From NCBI RefSeq assembly GCF_910589235.1, contig NC_060971.1, positions 4,620,826 through 4,684,825 on the forward strand: a stretch of 64,000 nt of DNA, read 5' to 3'. The position numbers and the translations under genes were made by a program. Source of the DNA: Vespa crabro. Its lineage: Eukaryota > Arthropoda > Insecta > Hymenoptera > Vespidae. The notes below the pieces were generated by a model. That model saw only the letters and a list, made by a program, of their open reading frames with translations, had not been told where the DNA came from and did no database searches. Each line of letters begins with the position of its first letter. The first letter of the stretch is position 1. Below are positions 1 to 11,494 of the stretch, in pieces.

Positions 1-261
1 AGTGAGTGAGAGGGAGGGAAAGGGAGAGAAAGGAGGGGTCGCTCCTCCGAACGAGGGGTTGTACCGGTGGGGAGGTTTGACCTGAGCTAGTTCCCCTCCA
101 TTCAATCCACGGCCACAATATATCGGTTATAGCGAGCCACTGTTGCCAGATTGTGAGCCTCCGCGCGAGACTGCGCCGGTGGTGGCGTGTGGGTGGAGCC
201 ACGCAAGAGAAGGAAGAGTATGTCCGCCACCACTGTTTTCTCCTCGAGCAACGCGTTTCTC
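1..261. other. Unique GC-moderate island, no gene
   Basis: Non-repetitive sequence after a G-rich start. It holds AGCGAGCCACTGTTGCCAGA at 131-150, which closely resembles a segment at 7451-7470. No splice-bounded or domain-bearing frame is visible. Possible regulatory DNA, by inference only. Confidence 0.4.
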
Positions 262-281
262 CATCTATCTATCTATCTTTC

Positions 282-324
<43 letters not shown>

Positions 325-419
325 CTCTCTTTTTCTCGTTTGACTCGCTCACTCTATGGTGTTTTCCTGCCTGCCTTTCGTTGTCGTTTCACTCCTCTCT
401 TTCTCTCTTTCTTCTACCT

Positions 420-463
<44 letters not shown>

Positions 464-502
464 CTCTATCTCTATCTCTCTCGCACTCATTTCTCTTCTT
501 CA
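262..502. repeat. (ATCT)n and (CT)n microsatellite cluster
   Basis: Short ATCT repeats lead into a CT array to about 320. A second pure CT array spans about 424-460, and the rest is pyrimidine-rich. Open frames here encode only Ser/Leu runs and are artefacts of the stop-poor strand. Confidence 0.95.
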
Positions 503-781
503 TGGACGTCTTCCGTTTTCGGCCTGCTACGGAGTAGTATAGTGTGCGTTTTGCTACCGGAGGACGACGTTTATGTATGCGTATATATCCCTTCCAAATC
601 GAAGTGCATGTGGCATTTACGGAACTCGTGCACCAACTTAAGTACGCGTGCACTTTCTGCTTCCTACGCCTAAGAACGACGCGTCTCCATATCGCTTTAT
701 CTTTATTCCTGAAGCTTCACGATCGATCTATGGGCATCCCTTTTGTCGTAGATACGAATCCCAGGTCAAAGAGCACGCTCG

Positions 782-784
<3 letters not shown>
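503..784. other. Unique sequence, nothing recognised
   Basis: Mixed-composition DNA between two CT arrays. I see no motif cluster, repeat or convincing frame. Confidence 0.5.

Positions 785-817
<33 letters not shown>
785..817. repeat. (CT)n microsatellite
   Basis: Uninterrupted CT dinucleotides, about 15 units. Confidence 0.95.
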
Positions 818-1449
818 GGATGGCGTAACACTACTTTTGTCAGATCTTTGAAATCGAATATTTTTCTATGACTTTTTGTAAAATGCGCGCCTTTGAGCGT
901 TTGCGATTAGCGCGCCACTATGGCGATTAGCTCACGTAGGCTACGCGACCTTTGATGTCGTTGAATTATCGAAATTCTTGCGTTTGTCTCTGACGAATGA
1001 TTGGGATTCGTCGTCAATGTAGAATTCTATAATTGATGATAATTAATGGGAAGAGATTAATTAATTAATTAATCAATCAATCAATCAATTAATTATTTAT
1101 CGGTAAATGCTATTTTTTTGATAATTTTCATTCGTTAAAATGACAATCGGGGAGGGGGGTTGGGAGATTGTCAGATTGGAAGTGGAAAAGGTGACGTAAA
1201 TAGAGTATACGTGAAAATAGTTATCACCAATAAAACTTCTTGTGTAGCCTCTTTGAACGTTTATGCCCTATGGTAATCGTCCCCCTCGTATTGAAATCGG
1301 CACTTATCCGAGCTTCGTGCGAGCGTTGGCGTATCAATCGAGCGACTCCATTATGTATCACGAGTCTCACCCCTCCCAGCTTGAGAGAATAAATGCGGAA
1401 GGGTGGAGGGTTCCAATCCCACGCGAAAGGGAAACGCATCGTCCCTCGT
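818..1449. other. Unique AT/CpG sequence, no gene
   Basis: Non-repetitive except for the tetranucleotide tract at 1056-1095. A TGACGTAA bZIP-type word lies at 1192-1199. The 71-codon minus-strand frame at 1224-1439 has no recognisable domain. Confidence 0.5.
1056..1095. repeat. (TTAA)n/(TCAA)n tetranucleotide tract
   Basis: TTAA units pass into TCAA units and back to TTAA, which suggests one ancestral tetranucleotide array with a point-mutant subarray. Confidence 0.85.
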
Positions 1450-1576
1450 TCATTTATTTTTTTCTTTTTTCTTTCCCTTTCTTTCCTTTCCTTTACTTTT
1501 CTTTTCTCTTCTTTTCTTTACTTTTTTCCTTCTTCTTCTTTTTTTCTTTCTTCTTCTTCTTCTTCTTCTTCTTCTT
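1450..1576. repeat. Polypyrimidine tract ending in (TTC)n
   Basis: T/C-only sequence, apart from a few A, that resolves into a TTC triplet array from about 1546 to 1576. Overlapping frames coding for Phe/Ser runs are artefacts. Confidence 0.9.
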
Positions 1577-2009
1577 GTATCAAATATCGATAACTGCGAG
1601 TATCGAAAACCTAGCAAAGAAAACGATGATATTCACGAAGGCAATGATACGAAATAAGAAGATACATATATAATCGCATTGACTATTGAACTGAATTCGT
1701 AGAATCGAGCGACAATAAGGGTAGCATTTTAGTAATTTGCTTTGGATCGAGAGGGAAAGGGTGTCCTCATCCTTTTGCCATTTCTACGTCCCACGCCTTA
1801 AATCCCATGCCTGAGAGCCTTTACCATCTTCATCTCTCTTCAACTCGCCACTGTATTCTTGTATCCTTTTTCCTTTCTCCGGCTTTGTCTCTTTCTTTTT
1901 TTCCCCTTCTTTCTCTCCCTTCCACCCATTTAGAAACGAACGCGCAAGATCTTACGAGCGCATCGAGTTGTCCAATGGCGCAGGTATACTGGGCGGAATA
2001 TTTCCGTCA
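1577..2009. other. Unique sequence with a DRE word
   Basis: Contains TATCGATA at 1585-1592, which matches the insect DREF element. One such 8-mer is expected by chance in a window this size. No gene seen. Confidence 0.4.
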
Positions 2010-2073
2010 AAAGAAGAAAAAAAAAAAAAGAAAAGGAAAAGAAAGAAAGAAAGACAAAAAAGACAAAAAAAAG
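2010..2073. repeat. A-rich AAAG-type tract
   Basis: Adenine-rich purine tract with AAAG and AAAAG units. Confidence 0.85.
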
Positions 2074-2115
2074 ATCAACTAGAAAGGCAACTATTTATAT
2101 GTACTAAGTATTTAT

Positions 2116-2261
2116 ATAGTATTTATCAAATGTGAAGTTATTTACGTGGTATTTAACAAACGTTCAAGTTACTTATGTACATAGTATTTACCAAATGTTG
2201 ATGTTACATAGTATTTGTCATAAATTGAAGTTACATAATATTTATCAACTTTTGACAGCTT
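2116..2261 (+). repeat. Five-copy degenerate AT-rich minisatellite
   Basis: Five successive units begin with variants of ATAGTATTTATCAAAT and mostly end in AAGTTAC. They start at 2116, 2147, 2181, 2208 and 2235, with period 27-34 bases. A partial unit may lie just upstream at 2091-2115. Unlike the neighbouring microsatellites, this is a true minisatellite of older, diverged copies. Confidence 0.75.
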
Positions 2262-2574
2262 CAATTGGTTTTTTTTTCTTTTTTTTTATCGGTTATTTGT
2301 AATCTCTTCGTATCTCTTTTCATGAAAAAGTCATTAAAATAGCATACCTGCAGAGGTCTGTATTTTAAAGCCCAAGCAATCAGTAATGGATTTTTGGGTA
2401 TAATATTTTTAAACACTGCCATATAAAGCAACTGCATATAAATACCATAAGAAACTTTTTGGGAAAATCCAATGTAATTACAAAAATCAGGTAGAAAAAC
2501 GACAAGACAGTTATAGTTTGTATAAATGATTTATCGTTTCTAGAAAACGTTTGTACTTTTAGAAATAGTTGCTT
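2262..2574. other. AT-rich unique sequence
   Basis: AT-rich DNA between the minisatellite and a TA array. No feature recognised. Confidence 0.5.
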
Positions 2575-2581
2575 TTATATA

Positions 2582-2633
<52 letters not shown>

Positions 2634-2690
2634 TATACATATATACATATATATAATATACATATATATATACATATTATATATATATGT
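2575..2690. repeat. (TA)n compound array
   Basis: Long TA array interrupted by CATA/TACA variants. Strongly self-complementary and prone to cruciform or unwound structure. Confidence 0.95.
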
Positions 2691-3448
2691 CTTATTTAAT
2701 TAAAAAATATTCCTTACGTTCGAGATGCTTTCTTATCGTAAAAGAACGATAAACCACAAAGAAGAGAATGACTTATGTGCAATATTGCTTATACCTAATA
2801 TAACTTATATCTAAACATTATGAAATATAGAATGAAGAAGTTTTTAACAAAATTTTCCATGAAAATTGATGCGAACTGTCAGATCGTTATCGAATAAGAA
2901 TGAAAAATGGTATGTCTTTTTTCTACCTGTCTTTACCCTTAAATACGACCTTTGAATACTGTACTGAGACAGACAAAAGTATATTTTCAAAATACCCAAT
3001 AATTTGCTTGTTACTCAACAAGGGTCTAGACATGGGAAATTGGAGAGGGGATGAGAGAAAGGTAGAATGGTTAATTTACGATCAGGCAAATTTGTAAGTG
3101 TTTATACCTGAAAGATATTTATGTACTGTAGTTGTCGACATTGCCGATATTATTCGTACGTATGAAGAAAACCAAAAGAAATGAAGAATAATTCGAGAAT
3201 ACTTTCTGTACTGAATATGTTCGATGTAATTGACATAGAGTGTGTTCAATGTAATCCTTCTAATGCGCTAATCTTTGCAAGTCGCAGCTAGATCGTAGAT
3301 AAAGTTTCATCACCAGTGTGGTATTGCTTATAGCAGGAGACCTTAAATGGTCTTTCGCCGGTAGCGATTTGATACTCGGGGCTGGTTACGCTCGATCCGA
3401 GTTTTCTTTAGTTTCCTCTCTTGAGCCCTCTCCTTTCCTTTTCTCTCA
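2691..3448. other. Unique AT-rich sequence with a weak exon-like frame
   Basis: A 65-codon ATG frame at 2900-3097 is not low complexity. A consensus donor GTAAGT overlaps its end at 3094-3099, so an exon ending at 3093 is conceivable. There is no recognisable domain and no clear acceptor, and chance is the likelier explanation. Confidence 0.2.
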
Positions 3449-3450
3449 TT

Positions 3451-3506
<56 letters not shown>

Positions 3507-3512
3507 ATCTTT
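3449..3512. repeat. (CT)n microsatellite
   Basis: Pure CT dinucleotides over about 50 bases with pyrimidine-rich shoulders. Confidence 0.95.
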
Positions 3513-4025
3513 TTCTCTTTTCTTGTCCTTAGAAGCAAACGTTGGTTTCTCTTATAGACCTTTTTTAGTCTCTTGTAAACGCGCACAACGCTTGTGATAC
3601 TTATTGATTTTTATCGAAATCGCAAATTGATAGAACGAAAAAGAAAAAAAAAAGGAAAGAACGTATGCACGTAAGGAAGAGAATATTTATTATTTCGTTC
3701 AAGATCTCCTAGGATAGGAAGCTTCTTCTCTCGACTTTATTCTAAGGAAACTTACCGAATTTTCGAATCAGATAGGTCCAACCATTCATCCACTCATCCA
3801 TCCATCGTTTGTCCATCGATGAAGATCTTGTAACTGTCTTTGAGTCGTTTTCGAACTCTAAATCGTCGGAACGCATTAATTATACATTCGTAGATTCTCC
3901 TTTGTCATATCGTGTAAAAAAAAAACGTGCCAGCAGCGATTACGTAAGTAGAATCACATGTTAGCGACGCTTATCGCCGCGCTTCGGGGTCTTTCGTAAG
4001 AGTAAAACTAACTGCGTTACCAAGC
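3513..4025. other. Unique sequence, nothing recognised
   Basis: Mixed-composition DNA with short A-runs near 3640 and 3918. A small CATC-type tract lies near 3784-3806. No gene seen. Confidence 0.5.
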
Positions 4026-4029
4026 TCTT

Positions 4030-4096
<67 letters not shown>

Positions 4097-4120
4097 GTCT
4101 CTTTTTTTTTCTCTCTCTCA
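4026..4120. repeat. (CT)n microsatellite
   Basis: CT array of about 90 bases with TCTG interruptions near the right end. The 70-codon minus-strand frame with Arg/Glu runs here is an artefact. Confidence 0.95.
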
Positions 4121-5132
4121 AAGGTGCTCGCGATTAGTTCGACAAAAATATTAACTTGTCTGTCGCGGTGCATCGAAGAAAATTTCTATTCAAAGTTTCG
4201 ATCATTGATAGCCGAGCAAATGCATCTGTAAACTCTTAACACATAAAACGCATAATCGTATCCAACGTTCGACACGGTGGGGGGTATACCACCCAAGCTT
4301 TCCAATTGCTCGTTCGCGATAAGTTCGCTCGCATAAACGTTCCTGTAAACTCAATTTGCTACAAATGTTATCGCGGCTTTATAATGCTAATCGCTTTGCC
4401 GGCGTTGATCACGTGACGTTGATTTGCGTAAAGCTAATATTCGTGGTGGTATTGGAATGATAGTCGATTTTCTCCGTCGAATCGAATTCGACCTATGCTG
4501 ATTTTTATTACCATAATATATCTGTGCATTTATACCTGTATCATATATATATATATATTCATGTGTTTATATAAATATTATTATTACTATTTATTATATT
4601 TGAACGAACAAATCGGGAAAAGATTCGGCTCATAAAATACAGAATAAGAAATAGGATCGAGCGAACAACCATGGCCGATTGCGCGTTCCAACCTTTTGAA
4701 GGACACGCGCGCAGGCGCATACCGATGCACGTAGATGCAACGGCGCGAACTACGAGGTTACTTCGAAAGGGAGGAGGGCAAACAACGGTGTCACTCGCGT
4801 CGAGTGTTCCTACCTTTTACCACGTGTCACAGGTCAGTGTCGGTCCCACGGAAGAAAAGGAGAGAAAGATTATATGCTTAATCTAAGTCCACATGTTATA
4901 TCTCATGAATCGATTTTTATATTGGCGACTATATCGAGAGATAATTTTCTTCTACTCCCATAAATACAAATGTATGATAAATTTTTAAATAGACTATTGT
5001 CAGGTTTATGAGAGTGAACGTTCACTGGTCGAATAATTAGTTGCTCGAGTTGGATTTGTTGGAAACAGGTAAAGATGAAAAATGCAACGTGTCTGTTGGT
5101 AAAAGGTATGAGATTATTTGCGAGAAACTCAC
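4121..5132. other. Unique sequence, no gene
   Basis: About 1 kb with a short TA run near 4544-4557. An ATG frame at 4671-4886 has 71 codons but no domain or splice support. A CACGTG E-box word lies at 4820-4825. Confidence 0.4.
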
Positions 5133-5151
5133 CGTCGTTGTCGTTGTCGTT

Positions 5152-5216
<65 letters not shown>
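5133..5216. repeat. (TCG)n trinucleotide array
   Basis: TCG repeats with a few TTG units at the left end. CpG-containing triplet arrays recur at 9.2, 11.4, 15.9 and 22.8 kb. Frames reading poly-Val or poly-Asp are artefacts. Confidence 0.95.
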
Positions 5217-6160
5217 GAAACAGGCGTGGAAGAGATTTCAGCAATAGGACGTTGCGATTGAGAAATCGTTAATTATCGTTCACCGAAGAGAGCAGCTGAG
5301 TGCTACGAGAATGAACGCTTTTCTCGTAGTATACCTCAAAACGCTAGCCACGTTTCGCAAGACCTTCATGAACGTCGTAAACGTTATCATATTTCAAGTT
5401 CTTTTTCTTTATTTTTTTTCTCTCTCTCTTTCTCTCTTTTTCTGTTTATTTTTTTCCTGTTGTACGTAATGAAAGTATCCTGGTACAGATTCGTCGATTT
5501 ACAAAGACAAAGAAAAATTAAATGAACAAGATCAAAATGAAAAAAAAAAAAAAAGAAACCGAATTGAAAAGTCGAAGAAAACGAAAGGACAAATAAAATT
5601 AGACGAGGAGTAGAGTTTGGAGTTCTTAAGAAGAATAAAAATGCGTAGAATCTCGAAAGACAAGAGAGAAAGAGAAAGAAAGAGATAGAGATGAAGGTAG
5701 GGATGTAGAGAGATACATTACATATTATTAAAATTGCAGGTCAAGAATAACTTCCTACCGTATAAGTACACGTATCGCCCTCGCGCGACTTGCCTGACAC
5801 AGCATTGCTCTAACGTAAGAGTCGATCGACGGATATCCATCTGATGCAACGTCGAGGAAGAAACAAGACGAGAAAGATTTATGAGTTCCTGCCGCGAAAT
5901 AGAAACGTCATGGTTTTCCCGAGAAAATCAAAGAAAAGCATCGTAGATCTTTATTACGAGCCAACAAAGTCAACGAGCGCGTATGATTTTGGATTTGGTT
6001 CACCCAAATATAGCCGCTAGACAAACACGAGTTTATACCGTGTAGAAGTCTTGGTTGACGTTGGAAAAGGGGGATGTTTAGCAACGAGGGATGATTCAAA
6101 GACCCCGCCACCAATCTGTTTCCCCTCTCTAAGCCGTGAGTTGTCCATTCAAGCGGATGC
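5217..6160. other. Unique sequence with T-rich and A-rich patches
   Basis: Pyrimidine-rich 5400-5460 and A-rich 5515-5700 patches flank unique DNA. No gene seen. Confidence 0.5.
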
Positions 6161-6187
6161 CATCTCTCTCTTTCTTTCTCTCTTTCT

Positions 6188-6226
<39 letters not shown>

Positions 6227-6230
6227 TACG
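6161..6230. repeat. (CT)n/(TTTC)n tract
   Basis: CT dinucleotides mixed with TTTC units. Confidence 0.9.
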
Positions 6231-6742
6231 AACTCTCCTTTGTTCGTGAATTATTGGAATATACTGCGTCTAACCGACGAGATCGAACGTAAGCTAGAAG
6301 TAAGCGAGAAATTTATTCGACAATAATCAACATAGATATTAGAATGAGCTTTCTTTTTTCTTTCTGTCGTCTTGTATGATATACAACGAAAAGTTGTTAG
6401 GAAAATGGTTGTACACCTGGGAAGAAATAGAAAGAGAAAACAATTGTAAGCGCGTTGCGACGAGAAAAGAAAAGACGAAAGGGCCAGCAGTTGTACGGTA
6501 CTATGGAAAAGCAAGAGGGAATGAGAGAAAAAGAGAGGGAGGGGGAGAGAGATGGAGAAAGAAATCTAACGGTGATCTGAAAAAGTGTACTCACAAGCGA
6601 AAAGCTTCGGAACTTTTCCGAGAAATGGTGGAGGACGTGGGTGGGATGCTGCGAAGAAGTGGTGGAAATCGAGCAAGAAGAAAACTGAGAAAAAAGGCGT
6701 AATAGAAAAGGACGAACCTATATAATATATACTTTGTAGAAA

Positions 6743-6744
<2 letters not shown>
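6231..6744. other. Unique purine-rich sequence
   Basis: Mostly unique, increasingly purine-rich toward the GA array. The 108-codon plus-strand frame at 6376-6702 is Lys/Arg/Glu-rich because of purine bias. It has no domain. Confidence 0.4.
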
Positions 6745-6807
<63 letters not shown>

Positions 6808-6818
6808 AGAAAGAAATA

Positions 6819-6862
<44 letters not shown>

Positions 6863-6876
6863 AATAAAGAAAGAGA
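6745..6876. repeat. (GA)n followed by (GAAA)n array
   Basis: About 60 bases of GA pass directly into about 70 bases of GAAA/ATAAA units. Homopurine over roughly 130 bases and a candidate for triplex formation. Confidence 0.95.
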
Positions 6877-6959
6877 GAAGAAAATGCTTCGGATAGAAGA
6901 AGAATGTGATTTGAGGAGAGGTGAAGTGTGGAAGGAAAGGAAAAATTTTTTGGTGGAAG

Positions 6960-7181
6960 GGTCGCTTTCCTGCAAGAGAGTGAATGCGAGAGAGAAAGAG
7001 AAAGAGTGAGAGAGAGAGGGAGAGAAAGAGGGGAGAGATTGGCTCGACGAGGGGAAGAAACCTTTCACGAGTAGAGAGCGTTGGGGGTGCAGGTTCGAGT
7101 TTGGGCTTAAGTTCGTTCGAGAAGGGCACGAGCTAGAAGGGAAAGGACGAGTCAGTTTGAAAGAGAAAGAGGGAGAGAAAT

Positions 7182-7212
<31 letters not shown>

Positions 7213-7400
7213 GATAGAGAAAGAAAGAGAGAGAGAAGAAAGAGGAACTTGCTCTGATGGTGGAAGAGCTATATATCTATATATATATATATATCTATAT
7301 ATATATATATATACATACAGACACATACACACTAAATAGAAAGAGAGGAAAATAGGAAGGAAGAGGTAGAAAGACAGAGATAGATAGATAGATAGATAGA
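6960..7400. repeat. GA-rich tracts with TA and GATA arrays
   Basis: GA tracts near 6990-7045 and 7160-7240, a TA array at about 7269-7314 and a GATA array at 7378-7400, separated by short unique segments. Confidence 0.9.
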
Positions 7401-8637
7401 GGTTACAACAGCCGAGCTCGGTCTCTGCTCTAGAGACTATCGTAGAGTGCAGCGACGCAGTGTTGCCAATAATTCAGTCGCTTTGGATCATATCATTTTT
7501 ACTGTGCTTCTTGTATTTGCACTCGACATAGAATTCGCTGTCCAATTGACTCGCACAATTACTTTTTACAACGTCGTCAATTTGACGTTCGTAGTAGGTC
7601 GGATAATATGAGAATTACTTTACCGACCGATTCATTTCCAAGCGATGACAAGTCGTTTATTGGTGCACCTTATCTAATCGCCATTTTAACCCTAGATATT
7701 ATCGAAAGAGTAATAATCCCAGATCAGGTTTATTGAAGAGGTTTTTCAAATCGATTCTCTATGAGGTTGAATATAAAAGAGATTGGAATTCGTGGACCGG
7801 TCACAACTCGTTCGATACCGTACATAAGTACATACATATGTAGTTACATACAATCGCAAGTGGCCGTGAAGAGGCACGACACTGTAAAATAAGGACGCGC
7901 ATCCACCTTTCTACTCGTGGTACCGCAAAGAAACGGTGACCCGCGGTGTCCGGCTGCGTGCACATTCCAGCTTGTTAGCTTTGACTCCTCGCTCCGGTTT
8001 CTTTCCCGAAGATGTCGATTCACTTGGAGAGCTACTCGAAAATAATACCATCTTAATTTACCAGAACCACTGACCGTTTGTGCAACGTATAGTATATGCG
8101 GGCATTGTCCCGCGACGAGTTGTCGGTTTAACGTTCGCGGTCAATTGCACTAATTTCTACGACATAATACAAATGTAAATGCATATGTATGTATATCGTG
8201 CTTTCCTACGACCGACCACCAGTTTACGTATAGACTCGATTCGAATGTAACGATAAAGAGATTTCATTTTGGAGAGATCAATGCCACGCATAGATCTTTC
8301 AACCCGTTCCGGTTTTTTGATTGTCCGGATTCGATCGGATCAATGATCTCGGGAGGACGTCACGTGTGCTCGAAAATCGCGTACCAGTATAGTACGGGAT
8401 CCCGTGAGAAAAATATATTTAGAGATGTTCTACGATGATCGAGCAAGTTATTATCGACGTTCTTTCTATTTGATTACATAGATCTTTCGTTCTATCATAA
8501 CAAGCTCGTTCGAGGTGCTTCAACCAGTTCCCGAATGTGGGAATCAATCGAGTCTATATAACGAAGTTAATTTATTGATATTGGATAAATATTTATGGGC
8601 TCATGTCAATTTATGCGCTTATATACGAAAGAGGGGA
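7401..8637. other. Long repeat-poor unique stretch
   Basis: About 1.2 kb with no microsatellite, unusual here. It begins with a promoter-like patch holding GCAGTGTTGCCAATAATTC (7457-7475, with a CCAAT word). No frame of note. Candidate regulatory DNA by inference. Confidence 0.35.
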
Positions 8638-8776
8638 GATAGATAGATAGATAGAGAGTAAATTATTTTCGCTGGTAGATACATATAGGCAGAGTTCAGA
8701 ACGTCGTATAGAAATACTCATTCTAATCATAGGAAATTCCTTAAACAGAGAGCATGTGAGAGAGTGATAGAGAGAC

Positions 8777-8815
<39 letters not shown>
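8638..8815. repeat. (GATA)n and (GA)n arrays
   Basis: A short GATA array at about 8638-8657 and a GA array at about 8777-8814, with unique sequence between. Confidence 0.9.
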
Positions 8816-8820
<5 letters not shown>

Positions 8821-9023
8821 GACGAGGGTGGTAGGGGAGAAGGGATGTTCTCCCAAAAATTTCACCAAGGAGTTAAGACTGTCGACTACGAGGACGCCGA
8901 CGACGGGACTGGCTATAAATATCAACCCCTCCACGCCATTTTCTCTCTTTCTCTCAAGCTTTTCAGATATCTTCGTTTCTCTCTTCCGAGAGAGTCGTCT
9001 ATCCTTCTTCCTCCTTTTTCATC

Positions 9024-9028
<5 letters not shown>
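8816..9028. other. Unique island between GA and CT arrays
   Basis: Short mixed-sequence island with GA on its left and CT on its right, an arrangement seen several times in the window. No gene recognised. Confidence 0.4.
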
Positions 9029-9080
<52 letters not shown>

Positions 9081-9081
9081 T
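9029..9081. repeat. (CT)n microsatellite
   Basis: Pure CT array of about 48 bases. Confidence 0.95.
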
Positions 9082-9195
9082 CTCTACTCTACAATATGTA
9101 TTTAAAATAGCTGCATGCTGCAAAATAACTGAAATAGCCGTGAAGGGTCGATGATCCCCAGTGGCTCCTACTTCCTGGAAGAGTTTACGGATTTT

Positions 9196-9242
9196 CGACG
9201 TCGTCGTCTCGAAGACGAAGAGACGAAGAAGACGAAGGGGAA

Positions 9243-9283
<41 letters not shown>

Positions 9284-9336
9284 AGAAGACGAAGACGAAG
9301 ACGAAGACGACGACGACGACGACGACAACGAAGATA
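9196..9336. repeat. (ACG)n/(GAA) triplet array
   Basis: ACG triplets with GAA interruptions, preceded by a short inverted stretch of CGTCGTC against GACGAAG. The phase-preserving triplets open all frames. The poly-Thr, poly-Arg, poly-Val and poly-Ser frames are artefacts. Confidence 0.95.
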
Positions 9337-10013
9337 CGCGATGACTGAGGAACGACAACGACTTGTCGGCACCGTGCACAGTGTTCCTTTGACACCGTGT
9401 ATCCGTTGCCTTGCCGTTCCACTTTGCTTCAAGGCGAAAAGAACTTGAGGGAGAGGGTGTGGAGGAGGTGGAGGTGAGAGGCTCATTCACGGAAGACGGA
9501 AGTATACGATGTTTTAACTAGTTCTTTTTTCTTTTTCCTTTTATTTTTTATATTTTTTCTTTTTCTTTTTTTTTGTTCCCTCCCCCTTCCACTCCAATCC
9601 TCCCTATCTCGAGTAATACTTCTTATGCGAATAATTGTTAACTTTAATTATTCTTACATCATTCTCATATATGATATAATAACTCCAATATAATTTATAT
9701 AGTAATGAATGGAGTGGCCCAAAGTGAAAAACATATATAAATTTCCATTGGTGAGTCATTTTCACCTCATTATCCCCCAACTTACAAAAGCTTTCCCTAG
9801 CAAAGTAAAACACATTGAAAAGTTTGGTACGATCGGTAAGAACGATTTCCTTTCCGTGAAAGCGAGTACCTGGACTGCACGTAACATTCGTGCTCGATCT
9901 ACGAGTCACTTTTACGAGTTTCTACCGGGCGTTAGCTGCATCGTGCAAACGCGTTATCTTAATGAAACGCAATGAGATTGGTTTCGTCTTGAGGAATGAG
10001 AAAGAGAAGCGGT
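9337..10013. other. Unique sequence with a T-rich patch
   Basis: A pyrimidine-rich patch at about 9520-9600 lies in otherwise unique DNA. Overlapping 88- and 101-codon frames on opposite strands at 9604-9975 have no domain. Confidence 0.4.
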
Positions 10014-10043
10014 GAGATAGAGATAGAGAGAGAGAGAGAGAGA
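10014..10043. repeat. (GA)n microsatellite
   Basis: GATA-to-GA array of about 28 bases. Confidence 0.9.
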
Positions 10044-10107
10044 GCCGCGCAATGGCGCACGCGCGCACGAGCATTAACGATCCTTTGTTCGATGTACGTC
10101 TTGACGC

Positions 10108-10125
10108 GTGCGCGCGCGCGCGCAC
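10108..10125. repeat. (CG)n perfect 18-bp palindrome
   Basis: An alternating CG core flanked by GTG and CAC gives an exact inverted repeat. Alternating purine-pyrimidine CG is the classic Z-DNA-forming sequence. Confidence 0.85.
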
Positions 10126-10700
10126 AGACAACTTTCTTACATTTTCTAAGATGAGAGACGTATGTAAAATCTGTCCATTGGTTTATGCGGATTCACTCGT
10201 AATAATGAATATTAACTTATCAATTATTTTATAATCAATGAAAAAGAAAAAAAAGAGGAAAAGAATAAATAAATAAAAAAAATGAAATAACATTTTATCA
10301 ATACGAATGAATAGAGAGAAGTAAGTGTTATTTCTCCGATCGAATCACGTACACGAGTATCGATAATTTTCGATAAGAGAATTAACCGATAAGAATGCGT
10401 TCGAACATTTAGTTGTGCGCGCTCGCGCGTTTCTATGACGAGCCAGCCTATGGAGATTTGCTGCAATGGGCGCGAGCGCGCGCGCGCACACGCTCACGGC
10501 ACACGCGCGGCAGCGAACGGCAGCGCGAGTAGCAGCGTTAGCCTTGACATTGGTCACGTTGTATTTACTTTGTGGAAGGTTGCCGGAGGATTAATATACG
10601 TGCAAGCCATTCGTAGCTCGTGCGCGACGCTTTATTACGAACGCGATATGATTGACGCCTCGACGAGTCTTTGAAGAATTTTTGATTTGCTATGGAAACA
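10126..10700. other. Unique sequence with a GC-rich island
   Basis: 10400-10670 is rich in CpG and contains another CG/CA alternating run near 10468-10492. The right half (10540-10610) is mixed sequence with no repeats. Possible regulatory island; no gene recognised. Confidence 0.4.
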
Positions 10701-11202
10701 AAACGAAAAAGAAAAAGACAAAGGAAAGAGGAAGGAAGGTAAAGGAAGAGGAAAAATAATAGGAGGAAGAAGATTAGGAAAAAGGTACTTTAATGATAAA
10801 TGAAAAAAAAAAAAATAACATAAAAAAGAAAATAGTAAATCTAATAGAATTCGTAGATATGCATTTTTTTTTTCTTTCTTTCTTTCTTTCTGATATGTTT
10901 CCGGGATTCGAGATTATCCACAAAGATTATCCTAAAATATCTATTATTTATGTACTTTGTTAATGAGAAAAATAATCAAGATGGTTGAGTCACGTGATGT
11001 AACCTTTAACAACATGGCGCTCAGACATGATATATCAGATTATTTTTTTCTTTTTTTTTTTTTTTTCTACGTTTGATACTCAAAGAATATGTAAAGACAT
11101 TCGATTCGTCCACGGGGTTTTTCTGATTTTCAACGGACTTATCCAAAGATCGTAACCGAATTGAAAGGGATCGTAGTGGGATAAAAAGGAGAGAATGAGA
11201 AG
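10701..11202. other. A-rich and T-rich low-complexity stretch
   Basis: Purine-rich 10700-10830, a TTTC run near 10871-10890 and a T-run near 11041-11066, with short unique segments between. No gene seen. Confidence 0.6.

Positions 11203-11233
<31 letters not shown>
11203..11233. repeat. (GA)n microsatellite
   Basis: GA array of about 30 bases. Confidence 0.95.
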
Positions 11234-11346
11234 TGAATCCTCTCACAAGCCATCCATTTCGTTTTAACCATCCTCTTCCTTCTTCACCCTTGTGAAAAAA
11301 AGACTCTCGTAAAATCGATTCGCTGCGCGGGTTCACCGAGACTTCA

Positions 11347-11494
11347 GACGACGTCTCCGTCGTCGCCTCCACTATCATCGTCTTCGTCGTAGTCGTCGTC
11401 TTCGTCGTCGTTGTCTTCTTCGTCGTCTTCGTTGTCGTCGTCTTTGCGTCGCCGTCGCGTCGTCGATGTCGACGTCGACGTCTTCCTCCCCTCT
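11347..11494. repeat. (TCG)n/(TTC)n degenerate triplet array
   Basis: TCG, TTC and TTG triplets with interruptions, ending in GTCGACGTCGACGTC. This array is older and more diverged than those at 5.1 and 22.8 kb. Confidence 0.9.

Noticed and set aside
1400..1425. tRNA B-box-like GGGTTCCAATCCC
   Set aside because: The T-arm has a mismatch and no A-box, anticodon arm or acceptor stem can be placed around it.
6566..7332. Minus-strand frames of 187 and 204 codons
   Set aside because: Complement of GA and GAAA arrays; composition is wholly repeat-driven.
8140..8165. miR-92-like seed AATTGCACTA
   Set aside because: Only the first ten bases match; the rest diverges and no hairpin partner is seen.
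9151..9490. Poly-Thr, poly-Arg, poly-Val and poly-Ser frames
   Set aside because: All six frames of an ACG array are open; none is a gene.
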